Origin: Caldilineaceae bacterium
GTDB lineage: Bacteria; Chloroflexota; Anaerolineae; Caldilineales; Caldilineaceae
DNA length: 64,000 nucleotides
Assembly: GCA_019637685.1 (NCBI GenBank)
Contig: JAHBVF010000008.1
Coordinates: 124,001-188,000 of the forward strand
Direction: 5' to 3'
The position numbers were made by a program, and so were the translations under genes. Positions 33,218 to 41,334 of this stretch are shown here, one piece after another (the first letter of the stretch is position 1; each line of letters starts with the position of its first letter). The notes under the pieces are model-generated. The model was not told the origin of the DNA. It searched no databases and saw nothing but the letters and a program-made list of their open reading frames with translations.

Positions 33218-35686
33218 ATGGCAGAGTCAGCTATTCCCCGGCACGACAAACCCCAAAAGAGAATCGAACGTCCAAATCAATTGCAGCAGCCGTCTTTTAC
33301 CGGAGGTGGCTCTGTGTCCGGCGTTTTGCAGCGCGCTCAGAATGCGCCTGGTTCCCTGCGCCCGGCCGATGTGCTGCAACTGCAACGCACAATTGGCAAC
33401 CGGGCTACTGGTCGTCTATTGCAGGCCAAGCTCAAACTCGGCCCAGCAGGGGATGTCCACGAGCAGGAGGCGGATCGGGTGGCCAAGCAGGTGGTGCGTG
33501 CCAGCCGCCAGCCCAGGATTCAACGGCAGGAAGGTGGGGAGGAGGCGCTCCAGGCCAGTCCCTACGCCGATTCTGTTTCAGATTTCCAGCGAAGTGCTAC
33601 GCCTTTGGCTGCGGGCATAGGCCGGGTCCAACGGACATTTGTTGCGCCACCGCCTGATTTTTTGAGCGTGCAGCGGGATGAGGTGGAAGAGGAAATGATG
33701 CAGGCCAAACCGCTGGAAGAGAGCGGCAGCCAGCTACCGCGGACGTTTGTTGCGCCGCCACCTGATTTTCTCAATGTGCAGCGGGCGGCGATGGGCAAAG
33801 AAGTGGGCGGGGAGCTTATGCAGGCTGTGCCCAACCACGGGGTGGAAGGGGGCGATGTGGACACGGATGTGGCCCGTTCCATTCAGAGCGCCAAAGGGAG
33901 CGGGCAGCCCTTGGAAGAACGGATGCGCTCGTCTATGGAGCAGGGCTTTGGCGCGGACTTCAGCGGGGTGCGTGTCCACACCGGCGGCCAGGCCGACGCG
34001 CTCAATCGGTCGCTCAACGCCAAAGCATTTACCACAGGCAATGACATCTTCTTTGGCCGAGGTCAGTACAACCCCGGCAGCAGCGGCGGGCAGGAGCTGA
34101 TCGCCCACGAGTTGACCCATACAGTGCAGCAGGGCGCGGCCCCGGTTGGGCAGGTGCAGGCGAGTCGCCGGACCAAACCAGATGCTTCCACGCCCACTGT
34201 TCAGCGCTTTATCACACGCGAGGCCGCGATCAAATTGGGGGGAGCACCTTCGCGCAAGGCCACAATGAAGAACAGTGGCTACGTACAGATTTTGAATCTG
34301 CTTGACGCCTATGAAAACGGTGGGAATAAGACGGAAATTCTAGGTGAATTGATCGCACTTTGTAAAACATGGCTGAATAGCCATGGTGCACAAAGTGTAC
34401 GCGGGACTTTGATTCAAGGACTCCAACAGGAGGCCGAGGTTCGCGAACCACAGGGCGGCCAGTTGGGTGATAGTACCAGTTTGAATGCTAATGCGCCGTC
34501 GGTTCGTGCAAGCGCCCAAGAGGCAAGAGAGGCGGGTGCTGCTATCCCGGATTGGGCCAACCCTGCGCTGAAAGATACGCAAGCCGACAAGTATATTTTT
34601 ACGATAGCAGTTGCCACCAAATTTGATGACCTTCTGGATTTTGCTAAGGCGCGCGCACAGAGTACCAAGCGCAACAAAGTTCGCGGCGCGTTGACCAAAA
34701 CACCCCTGTTCGGTATTCGAGGTTCTAAAAAAGCAGGCCAGGGCGATACAGTGATCAAGAAGGGCTTCTTCAAGTTGGCCGCGCCCAAGAGCAATCAGGC
34801 CATCAAAGAGAAGGCTGCCCGGGAAGTGCTGGAGTCAAAGAAAGAGGAAGTCAGCCCCGATGCCATTGCCAGTATCGCTGATCGATCTTCCGATGTGGGC
34901 CACACATGGGTGAAGTTCCGTACAATGGTCGGCAACGAGACAAAGGAAGTCTACAGCTACGGAATGTGGCCGGAGGTGGGCTATGGGCATCCTGCCAAGG
35001 CTGTGGCAGGCAGGGTGCGCCATCCGGATGTTTCCCACGAACAGGCGCCAGGCGAGAAGCAATTGTTTATGGATGTCGAGGTATCGGCCAAGGCTTACAA
35101 CAAGGGCCTGGCTCAGGCCATTCGCAGGCTACAGGAAAAGCCCAATTATACGCTTTCGGACTACAACTGCACGGCGTTTGCCAAAGAGATCGCGGGTGTC
35201 GTCGGTGTCTCCTTCCCCAAAGCGGCCACGGTCTTCCCCGCCGAAGCGTCCAAGGGATTCCGTCAAAGTATTCTCTCGCCCAATCGCCTCTTTTCGTCTA
35301 TGGAAGCAATGAAAAACAAGAAAGGCGGCGACAATATTCGCGAAACCTCTTCCACTTTGGATGTTATTAAACAAGCTCACGAGGAAGAGGAAAGTCAACG
35401 TCACGAGGAAGAACAACGGAGGATGGAGCAGGAACTCTCGGCTCATACGCAGTACGATGTGGTTTTTTCTGTTGACTTCTGGCCAGGAGAGCAATTCGGG
35501 GATGAGATGACAGTGCGATTCGGCGAATATGGGGGAAACCAGTCCGTCTGGGGGCTGGGCGTCGAAAAACAGTTTTATAATCCAGATACAGAGAGGGAAG
35601 AAACCTTTACCAAAGTAAAAGCTCCGATCGGTGACCAAATTCGGGTTGGTTGGATTCGCACCGATGCGCTTGAACCTGCAAACTGA
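33218..35686 (+). CDS. DUF4157 protein with C-terminal permuted papain-like domain (putative toxin)
   Basis: 822 residues. The leader has LQRTIGNRATGRLL (55-68) and GPAGDVHEQEADRVA (75-89). A linker carries two RTFVAPPPDFL.VQR repeats (139-153 and 175-189). The DUF4157 domain is at about 225-306 with HELTH 297-301. A 250-residue middle region is unassigned. H562 lies in VGHTWVKF and C651 in YNCTAFAKE. This His-before-Cys order, with a strand after the His and a helix starting at the Cys, is that of permuted NlpC/P60/LRAT-like amidases or acyltransferases. The final 80 residues form a beta-rich tail after a Glu-rich coiled coil (695-735). The ribosome site is weak (AGAGAAA). Confidence 0.75.
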   Translation: MAESAIPRHDKPQKRIERPNQLQQPSFTGGGSVSGVLQRAQNAPGSLRPADVLQLQRTIGNRATGRLLQAKLKLGPAGDVHEQEADRVAKQVVRASRQPRIQRQEGGEEALQASPYADSVSDFQRSATPLAAGIGRVQRTFVAPPPDFLSVQRDEVEEEMMQAKPLEESGSQLPRTFVAPPPDFLNVQRAAMGKEVGGELMQAVPNHGVEGGDVDTDVARSIQSAKGSGQPLEERMRSSMEQGFGADFSGVRVHTGGQADALNRSLNAKAFTTGNDIFFGRGQYNPGSSGGQELIAHELTHTVQQGAAPVGQVQASRRTKPDASTPTVQRFITREAAIKLGGAPSRKATMKNSGYVQILNLLDAYENGGNKTEILGELIALCKTWLNSHGAQSVRGTLIQGLQQEAEVREPQGGQLGDSTSLNANAPSVRASAQEAREAGAAIPDWANPALKDTQADKYIFTIAVATKFDDLLDFAKARAQSTKRNKVRGALTKTPLFGIRGSKKAGQGDTVIKKGFFKLAAPKSNQAIKEKAAREVLESKKEEVSPDAIASIADRSSDVGHTWVKFRTMVGNETKEVYSYGMWPEVGYGHPAKAVAGRVRHPDVSHEQAPGEKQLFMDVEVSAKAYNKGLAQAIRRLQEKPNYTLSDYNCTAFAKEIAGVVGVSFPKAATVFPAEASKGFRQSILSPNRLFSSMEAMKNKKGGDNIRETSSTLDVIKQAHEEEESQRHEEEQRRMEQELSAHTQYDVVFSVDFWPGEQFGDEMTVRFGEYGGNQSVWGLGVEKQFYNPDTEREETFTKVKAPIGDQIRVGWIRTDALEPAN

Positions 35687-35821
35687 AGTTTAGTATTTGC
35701 CCACGAATTGACCCATACGGTGCAGCAGGACTCGGTGGGCTGCCGGATTGCCAATGGAGCGATGGAGCACGCTGATGGCCTGATGGGTCAGAGCAGCCGA
35801 TGCCATATTGATAACAAATAA
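35687..35821 (+). pseudogene. In-frame relic of a further DUF4157 domain after the third gene's stop
   Basis: Directly after TGA (35684-35686), in the same frame, codons at 35699-35728 encode AHELTHTVQQ, the zincin helix of DUF4157. A short continuation runs to TAA at 35819. Only the last part of the domain remains; the upstream half is gone and replaced by the third gene's C-terminal payload. This looks like the scar of payload exchange or deletion between tandem copies. It has no start codon or ribosome site of its own. Confidence 0.75.
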
Positions 35822-35856
35822 AACGGGGCCGACGCAAAAAACTGCGCGGCCCCGTT
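35822..35856 (+). terminator. Terminator-like hairpin after the DUF4157 cluster
   Basis: Arms AACGGGGCC and GGCCCCGTT (35822-35830 and 35848-35856) with inner CGC/GCG pairing. No long T-run follows. It closes the DUF4157 transcript right after the relic. Confidence 0.6.
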
Positions 35857-35956
35857 AACGTCGGGATTATTGGAAGCAGGCTGAGATGATGGGATCGAGA
35901 AGCAGACGCCATATTCTGGACATCTCACGCTTCAATCGAAGCAGATTGTCCGACTT

Positions 35957-36090
35957 AGTAACTGTCCGTTTTTAAGTTAGCGGTTTCGAGGCCACGATTC
36001 CGGGAATCGGACACAAAATCACTCGAATGCCCCTTCATCTCTGACCGATTCCCGGAATCAGATCACCCCAATTGTTTACGGACAGTTACT
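35957..36090. repeat. Nested inverted-repeat element enclosing repeat family B copy 1
   Basis: Outer perfect 13-base arms AGTAACTGTCCGT (35957-35969) and ACGGACAGTTACT (36078-36090) enclose a 64-base unit at 35996-36059. That unit has its own perfect 15-base arms GATTCCGGGAATCGG / CCGATTCCCGGAATC. The 64-base unit recurs at 56912-56975 without the outer arms. It has no coding capacity. The rest of the 35.86-36.23 kb interval holds only an imperfect CACAGATTTT-type hairpin (about 36098-36160). Confidence 0.65.
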
Positions 36091-36226
36091 TGACTATCCA
36101 CGGATTTCCCGGCGCACACAGATTTTTCTGAACTGTCTGTGAAATCTGCGCCATCTGTGGATGCTCATTTTTCTGGAAGAGCCTTATCTGTTTGCATTGA
36201 AATCCACGCTTCTTACCCTATATTCT

Positions 36227-37921
36227 ATGAAATTTCTCGTCTCCCAATTGCTACATTTCTGGCGGGACCGCCCCAGCCGCATAAATGTCATCGCTCTGTT
36301 ACGTTTTCTGGCTGTTCTGACCGGAATCGTGACGGTCTACAGCGTTGTCTTTCACTATCTGATGGCCTACGAAGGGCGTGAGGAGAGTTGGATTACCGGT
36401 TTCTATTGGACACTGACGGTGATGTCAACCCTTGGCTTCGGCGATATTACCTTTCACTCGGATTTGGGGCGGGCCTTTTCAACACTCGTACTGCTGAGCG
36501 GCATTATTTTCCTGCTGGTGCTGCTGCCATTTACATTCATCCAATTCTTCTACGCGCCGTGGATGAAGGCCCAGGAAGCGGCACGCGCGCCCAGTTCTCT
36601 GCCCGACAACGTGTCCGGGCACGTCATCATCACCCAGTACGACGCGGTGACCAGCGCACTTATCGAGAAACTGACCCAATACAACTACTCCTACGTTCTG
36701 CTCGTGTCTGAATTGGTGGAAGCCCTGCGCCTGCACGATCTGGGCTTTCGGGTGGTGCTGGGGGACCTGGACAACCCCCAGACCTATCGCCGGGTGCAGG
36801 TGGAGCAGGCCGCGCTGGTGGCAACCACCGCCAACGATCGGGTCAATACAAATGTAGCCTTTACCGTGCGCGAAGTAAGCGAGACTGTGCCAATTATTGC
36901 TATGGCCAATGTCCCCGCGTCCGTGGATATTCTCGAACTGGCGGGCAGCAATCACGTGTTACAACTGGGCGAAATGATGGGCAAGGCCCTTGCACGCCGG
37001 ATTTCCGGCGGGGACACAATGGCCCATCCCATTGGCCGTTTTGGCGATCTGCTCATCGCCGAAGCAACGGTGAGCGGTACGCTGCTGGCAGGCAAGACAC
37101 TGGCCGAGAGCCGCTTGCGCCAACGGTCTGGGATTACAGTGCTGGGCATTTGGGAGCGGGGCGTTTTTGAAACGGCCCTGCCTGAAACCCGCATCGGAGC
37201 CGGCACGGTTCTGGTGCTGGCCGGCTCCGAGGAACAGATCCGCAGCTACAACTCACTGCCCGATCGAGCGGAATCTTCCTTTGCTCCGGTGGTGATTATC
37301 GGTGGTGGGCGGGTGGGCCGGGCCGCGGGCAGTGCCTTGGCCGAGCGGGGAATGGACTACCGCATTGTGGAACTGCGACCGGATCTGGTCAAGGACCCAC
37401 AAAAATATGTGGTGGGCGATGCTGCCGAACTGGAGGTTCTGGTGGCCGCGGGCATCCGTGAGACACCGGCTGTGTTGGTGACCACCCACGACGACGACAC
37501 GAATATATACCTGACTATCTATTGCAGGCGGCTACGGCCCACTGCACAGATTATCAGCCGCGCCCGGCTGGAGCGTAATATTGCAACGCTCCACCGGGCC
37601 GGGGCCGATTTTGTCCTCTCCTACGCGTCTATGGGGTCCAGCGCGATTATCAGCCTGTTGCACCGCAGCAATATTCTGATGGTGGCAGAAGGTCTGGATG
37701 TGTTTGAGGTGGTGATTCCCCGCTCTCTGATCGGCAAGACCATCGCCGAAAGCGGCATCCGCCGTCAGTCGGGCTGCACAGTCGTTGCCCTGAAACAGGG
37801 AGACGCAACAGTAGTCAACCCGGACCCCCACAGCCCACTGCACCCAGAAGCCAAGCTGATTCTCATCGGCACGGTGGAGTCGGAACGGCGTTTCCTTAAA
37901 CGCTACGTGCGCCAAGCGTAG
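36227..37921 (+). CDS. Two-TM potassium channel with two RCK (TrkA) regulatory modules
   Basis: 564 residues from ATG 36227; an in-frame start at 36161 exists and neither has a clear ribosome site. Helix 1 is at about 20-46, the pore helix and selectivity filter TLGFGD at 68-73, and helix 2 at about 85-108. Two RCK modules follow, each with TrkA-N and TrkA-C parts. The first nucleotide site reads IITQYDAV and lacks the glycine loop; the second has the intact GGGRVG near residue 360. Channels of this type gate potassium flow in response to nucleotides or cations. The degenerate first site suggests one-sided ligand control, as in BK/GsuK-type channels. Confidence 0.9.
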   Translation: MKFLVSQLLHFWRDRPSRINVIALLRFLAVLTGIVTVYSVVFHYLMAYEGREESWITGFYWTLTVMSTLGFGDITFHSDLGRAFSTLVLLSGIIFLLVLLPFTFIQFFYAPWMKAQEAARAPSSLPDNVSGHVIITQYDAVTSALIEKLTQYNYSYVLLVSELVEALRLHDLGFRVVLGDLDNPQTYRRVQVEQAALVATTANDRVNTNVAFTVREVSETVPIIAMANVPASVDILELAGSNHVLQLGEMMGKALARRISGGDTMAHPIGRFGDLLIAEATVSGTLLAGKTLAESRLRQRSGITVLGIWERGVFETALPETRIGAGTVLVLAGSEEQIRSYNSLPDRAESSFAPVVIIGGGRVGRAAGSALAERGMDYRIVELRPDLVKDPQKYVVGDAAELEVLVAAGIRETPAVLVTTHDDDTNIYLTIYCRRLRPTAQIISRARLERNIATLHRAGADFVLSYASMGSSAIISLLHRSNILMVAEGLDVFEVVIPRSLIGKTIAESGIRRQSGCTVVALKQGDATVVNPDPHSPLHPEAKLILIGTVESERRFLKRYVRQA

Positions 37922-37942
37922 TTCCCTCACACAATCCGCGTC

Positions 37943-39271
37943 CTATTGTTCGGGCAATTTTAGCAACTCATCTACCTCTACCGCCTGCCCGGTGGCGATG
38001 GATTTGTTGGCCGCGATCCCCATCAGAATCGACGACGCGCCGTCGATGTGGCTGGCCGCGCGATGGAAGGGGTCCTCCGGTGGATTGGGGTGGAATATCT
38101 GCTCCAGCATCACCCGATCACCGCCGCCGTGACCGCCCACGCCCTCTTCGATCGGCACATTGTAAGGTGTGCCGTGCATGGGGAAGACCCAAATGTGCTT
38201 GCCCCGGCTGATCACTTCCTCCGCCTCCGTCTCGGCCAGGGACTCCTCCTGACCGGTCACAAAGGTGCGTCCCACAGCTTCGATTAACTCTACTTCGATA
38301 CGTCCTTTGTCGCCGGTGACAGCGACTCGGTAGCCTTCCCAGGGCGAGTAGGCAACGAGGGAATAGGTCAGGATCACGCCATTGCGGTAGCGGGCGGTGA
38401 CGCTCATCGTATCTTCGGCACTGATGTTGTCGCCAAAGACGTTGCGATCCCGCAGATAGCCGCTGTCTTTTTCTGCCTCCAAATAGAGGCCGCGCAAGGA
38501 GGGATTGTCGTCCAGGCGCAGGGCAAAGGGGTCGTCGGCCGCGGCTTCCACGCCGGTGTAGCGGTCGTAGTCGTAGTGTTCGCCCCGGGCCTCCGCGTTT
38601 TTGCGACCGTAGAATTGCAGATCGCCCATGGCAAAGACCCGTTTGGGATAGGAGGCAATCCACCAGTTGATCAGGTCGAAGTGGTGGGTGGCCTTATGCA
38701 CCAGCAGCCCGCCGGATTTGTCCTTCTCCCGATGCCAGCGGCGGAAGTAGTCCGCGCCGTGGCGGGTGTCCAGCACCCACTCGAAGTCAACAGCCTTCGG
38801 GCTTCCGATGACGCCGTTCATGATCAGTTCCCGCACCGCCGTGGCCTGGGGCGCGTAGCGGTAGTTGAAAGTCACCCGCAATTTCTGACCAGTACGCTCA
38901 ATCGTCTCGAAAATCTGGCGGGCTTTGGCGTCGTCAATCGTCATTGGCTTCTCGCTGATGGCATCGCAGCCCAATTCCATAGCCCGGCAGATATAAATGT
39001 GATGGGTGGAATCCATTGATGTGACAATCACCACATCTGGCTTGGTCTCGGCCACCATTCGGTCGAAATCGTCGGCGTGATAGGTGGGCAGGGGTGCGGC
39101 ATTGTGGACATCGGCAATGCGCTGATTGTGCCAATCCATCCGCGTCTGGCTCAGATCGCAGAGCGCCACCAGTTCGTTCCACTCGGCATACTCCCGCAAA
39201 ATCGCGTCGATAAACATCTGCGCCCGGCCCCCGGTCCCGACGAGCGCGTAGCGTTTTTTTGTGTTGGACAT
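37943..39271 (-). CDS. Gfo/Idh/MocA-family oxidoreductase
   Basis: 442 residues from ATG 39271, with CGGAG seven bases upstream; the frame extends 24 codons further without a site. The NAD(P) loop is [12 protein letters not shown], the EKP motif is in AISEKPMT near residue 111, and the substrate domain has [16 protein letters not shown] near 212 with the usual His/Asp pair. It is longer than the other family members in the window, with an extra 60-residue insertion around [11 protein letters not shown]. It is in the same orientation as the sulfatase gene upstream of it but 342 bases away. Confidence 0.87.
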   Translation of the reverse strand: MSNTKKRYALVGTGGRAQMFIDAILREYAEWNELVALCDLSQTRMDWHNQRIADVHNAAPLPTYHADDFDRMVAETKPDVVIVTSMDSTHHIYICRAMELGCDAISEKPMTIDDAKARQIFETIERTGQKLRVTFNYRYAPQATAVRELIMNGVIGSPKAVDFEWVLDTRHGADYFRRWHREKDKSGGLLVHKATHHFDLINWWIASYPKRVFAMGDLQFYGRKNAEARGEHYDYDRYTGVEAAADDPFALRLDDNPSLRGLYLEAEKDSGYLRDRNVFGDNISAEDTMSVTARYRNGVILTYSLVAYSPWEGYRVAVTGDKGRIEVELIEAVGRTFVTGQEESLAETEAEEVISRGKHIWVFPMHGTPYNVPIEEGVGGHGGGDRVMLEQIFHPNPPEDPFHRAASHIDGASSILMGIAANKSIATGQAVEVDELLKLPEQ

Positions 39272-39613
39272 TGGAATCTCCGAAAGAAGTTGAATGAATT
39301 GAATGCGTATTGCGTAGGTAGTGACATCGGAGGGATGATACAACTTTATGGGTGAAGTGAAGAAGTGTATTCTCTACTGCAAAAAGCCACATCAGCCCCT
39401 CTACCGTTCCCGCCTACTCCCTACCAGCCTACTCCGTACCAGCCTACTCCGTACCAGCCAAGAACGAATGCACAAGCGTTGGTCGGTCGGCCCGACCAAC
39501 TGAAACGTGAAACGTGAGGTGTCGTCACCTGATCTCACGTTTCACGTCTTTATCTTTCCCCACGCAAATCGTGGCTGCATCACCTTGCGCAATACGAAAT
39601 GCGAAATAGCTAT
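39272..39613. other. Gene-free interval with hairpins, tandem repeat and half MITE
   Basis: 342 bases between two minus-strand genes. CTCTACTGCAAAAAGCC (39373-39389) is a single end of repeat family A. Three tandem copies of a 15-base unit (CCTACTCCGTACCAG type) occupy 39414-39458. A short palindrome GTTGGTCGG/CCGACCAAC is at about 39478-39500, and a 14-base perfect hairpin ACGTGAAACGTGAG/CTCACGTTTCACGT at 39505-39547. The last may end the sulfatase transcript. Confidence 0.6.
39414..39458. repeat. 15-bp tandem repeat, three copies
   Basis: Units at 39414-39428, 39429-39443 and 39444-39458; the last two are identical and the first differs at one base. It is non-coding and lies between the half MITE and the hairpin. 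Confidence 0.85.
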
Positions 39614-41098
39614 TTACCCCGGCATTCCCACCTGCTTGCCCCGCAGGTCCAGGGGCGGGGGCGGCCAGTGAGTGCCCCGCTGACCGGACAGTCCCCGGTT
39701 GGGGCCGGGTCGATATTCCTGGTCCGGTGTGCCGATCAGCGCGCCGTCCTGCACCCACGCCTCGTCGCCGCCGTAGAGTTCATTGATGAGGCGGGTGGTC
39801 ATCCACTCGCGCACTTCCCCGTGCTCATCCGAAGCGCTCAGGTCATTTTGCTCCAGCGGATCGGCGTCCATATCGAAGAGTTGGGTACAATTGCCTGTGG
39901 GGTAATAGATGAGTTTGAACTGCTTCTCCCGGATCATTCGGGTCGCCATCGGCCCGTCGCCCACTTCGCCGTAGAGATAGCCCCGACGCTCGTCACCCAC
40001 CATCGAAATCCCTTCCACTGTATCGGGCACAGGAATCCCGGCCAGGTCCAGCAGCGTGGGCATCACATCCTGCCAGCCGACGATGCGGTTGTCTGTTGTG
40101 CCGGCTGGCGTGCGTTTGTCCCCAGCCGGCCCCAGCAGAATCATCGGAATATTGGCCGAATCGTCGTAGTAGAGGCGTTTGGCCCACAGCCCGTGGTTGC
40201 CCAGCATATCCCCGTGATCCGCGGTGAAGCAGATGATTGTATTGTCCAACAGTTGCTCCTCGCGCAATGTGCCGATGACCAGACGCAATTGGTGGTCTAT
40301 GTGGGTGCAGAGCGCGTAGAAGGCCCGGCGAATCCCCCGCAGTTCCGCGTCGGAAAACTCTGTGCCATAGCGCTGCTGGATCACCCGCAGGGCGTAGGGT
40401 AATTCGTCAAACGCCTGTGCCCAGGGGCTGCTGTGGGGCAGGGGAATCTCCGCATCGGCGTAGAAATCCCAGTACCACTGGAGCGGCACGAGGGGTGGGT
40501 GGGGGTGGCAATAGGAGAGATACCAGAAGCCAGGCCGCGTGGGGTCCCGGCGGCGGATCATCCGGCACATCTGCTCGGTGGCCCAGTTGGTGGCGTGGGT
40601 GCGTTCCGGCAGATGCCAGGCCCGGTAGACGTACTCGTTGTTGCTCATCCCGTGGCCGTAGGAGAGGCCCGGATAGCCCTGCTCGGTCAGCCAGAGGTCG
40701 TAGTCGTCGATAGCGCCCAGAATCGGGCGGCCCTCTTCCGCCAGAATCACATCGTCAAAGCCGATGCGATCCCGCTGGGGGAAGACGTGGAGTTTGCCCA
40801 CGGCATAGGCCTGATAGCCCGCGTCCCGAAAAGTCTGGGCCAGGGTAGGCAGTTGGGGCATAGGCTCCTGCACTTTGAACTCCCGGTCGCCGTGGGTGCG
40901 GGGTGTCACGCCGGTCATCAGTGTGCGTCGGGCCGGGATGCAGACAGGACATTCGCCATAGCAGTTCGTGTAGCGAACACCAGACGCGGCCAGCGTATCC
41001 AGTGTGGGTGTGCGGATGGCGGAATGACCGGCCGCACCCAACAGATGCGCGGGCCAATGATCGGTGGAGATGAGAAGGACGTGGGGCTGGTCAGCCAT
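39614..41098 (-). CDS. Sulfatase (copy 2)
   Basis: 494 residues. Metal ligand D13 lies in ISTDHWP, and the formylglycine maturation motif CIPAR at 53-57 (C53) is in CPVCIPARRTLMTG. FTADHGDMLGNHGLWAK near residue 290 supplies the remaining metal ligands. There is no signal peptide. It is only loosely similar to the sulfatase at 23.9 kb, so the copies are not a recent duplication. It cleaves a sulfate ester of unknown nature. GGGAG precedes ATG 41098. It is divergent from the META lipoprotein gene. Confidence 0.9.
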   Translation of the reverse strand: MADQPHVLLISTDHWPAHLLGAAGHSAIRTPTLDTLAASGVRYTNCYGECPVCIPARRTLMTGVTPRTHGDREFKVQEPMPQLPTLAQTFRDAGYQAYAVGKLHVFPQRDRIGFDDVILAEEGRPILGAIDDYDLWLTEQGYPGLSYGHGMSNNEYVYRAWHLPERTHATNWATEQMCRMIRRRDPTRPGFWYLSYCHPHPPLVPLQWYWDFYADAEIPLPHSSPWAQAFDELPYALRVIQQRYGTEFSDAELRGIRRAFYALCTHIDHQLRLVIGTLREEQLLDNTIICFTADHGDMLGNHGLWAKRLYYDDSANIPMILLGPAGDKRTPAGTTDNRIVGWQDVMPTLLDLAGIPVPDTVEGISMVGDERRGYLYGEVGDGPMATRMIREKQFKLIYYPTGNCTQLFDMDADPLEQNDLSASDEHGEVREWMTTRLINELYGGDEAWVQDGALIGTPDQEYRPGPNRGLSGQRGTHWPPPPLDLRGKQVGMPG

Positions 41099-41334
41099 TG
41101 CTTCACTCCCGGAGCGGTGGGGTGGATGGAGTTGTACACAGAAATTGTAGCGCAGGGCAGATGGATCGGCAAGCAGACATTGGATAGGCGGAAGTCATTC
41201 CAATCTGTGGGAACATCTTTGTATTCCCAATCGTCTATGTTACTGTTACAACCGGTTGCATAACAATGGGACCGATTGTATCAGACCGGGACAAATGACC
41301 GGAAACAAAAATCAATTCGCAAAAGGAGTTCGAA

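Noticed and set aside
35684-35686. Programmed readthrough or selenocysteine at the TGA before the HELTH relic
   Set aside because: The downstream segment lacks the front half of the domain and no SECIS-like structure was recognised; a gene-fusion scar is simpler.
30526-37921. Complete contractile injection system locus
   Set aside because: No tube, sheath, baseplate, spike or AAA ATPase gene is present in the window; only cargo-like proteins are seen.
39414-39458. CRISPR array
   Set aside because: The three 15-base units are directly adjacent with no spacers and there are no cas genes nearby; a plain tandem repeat.
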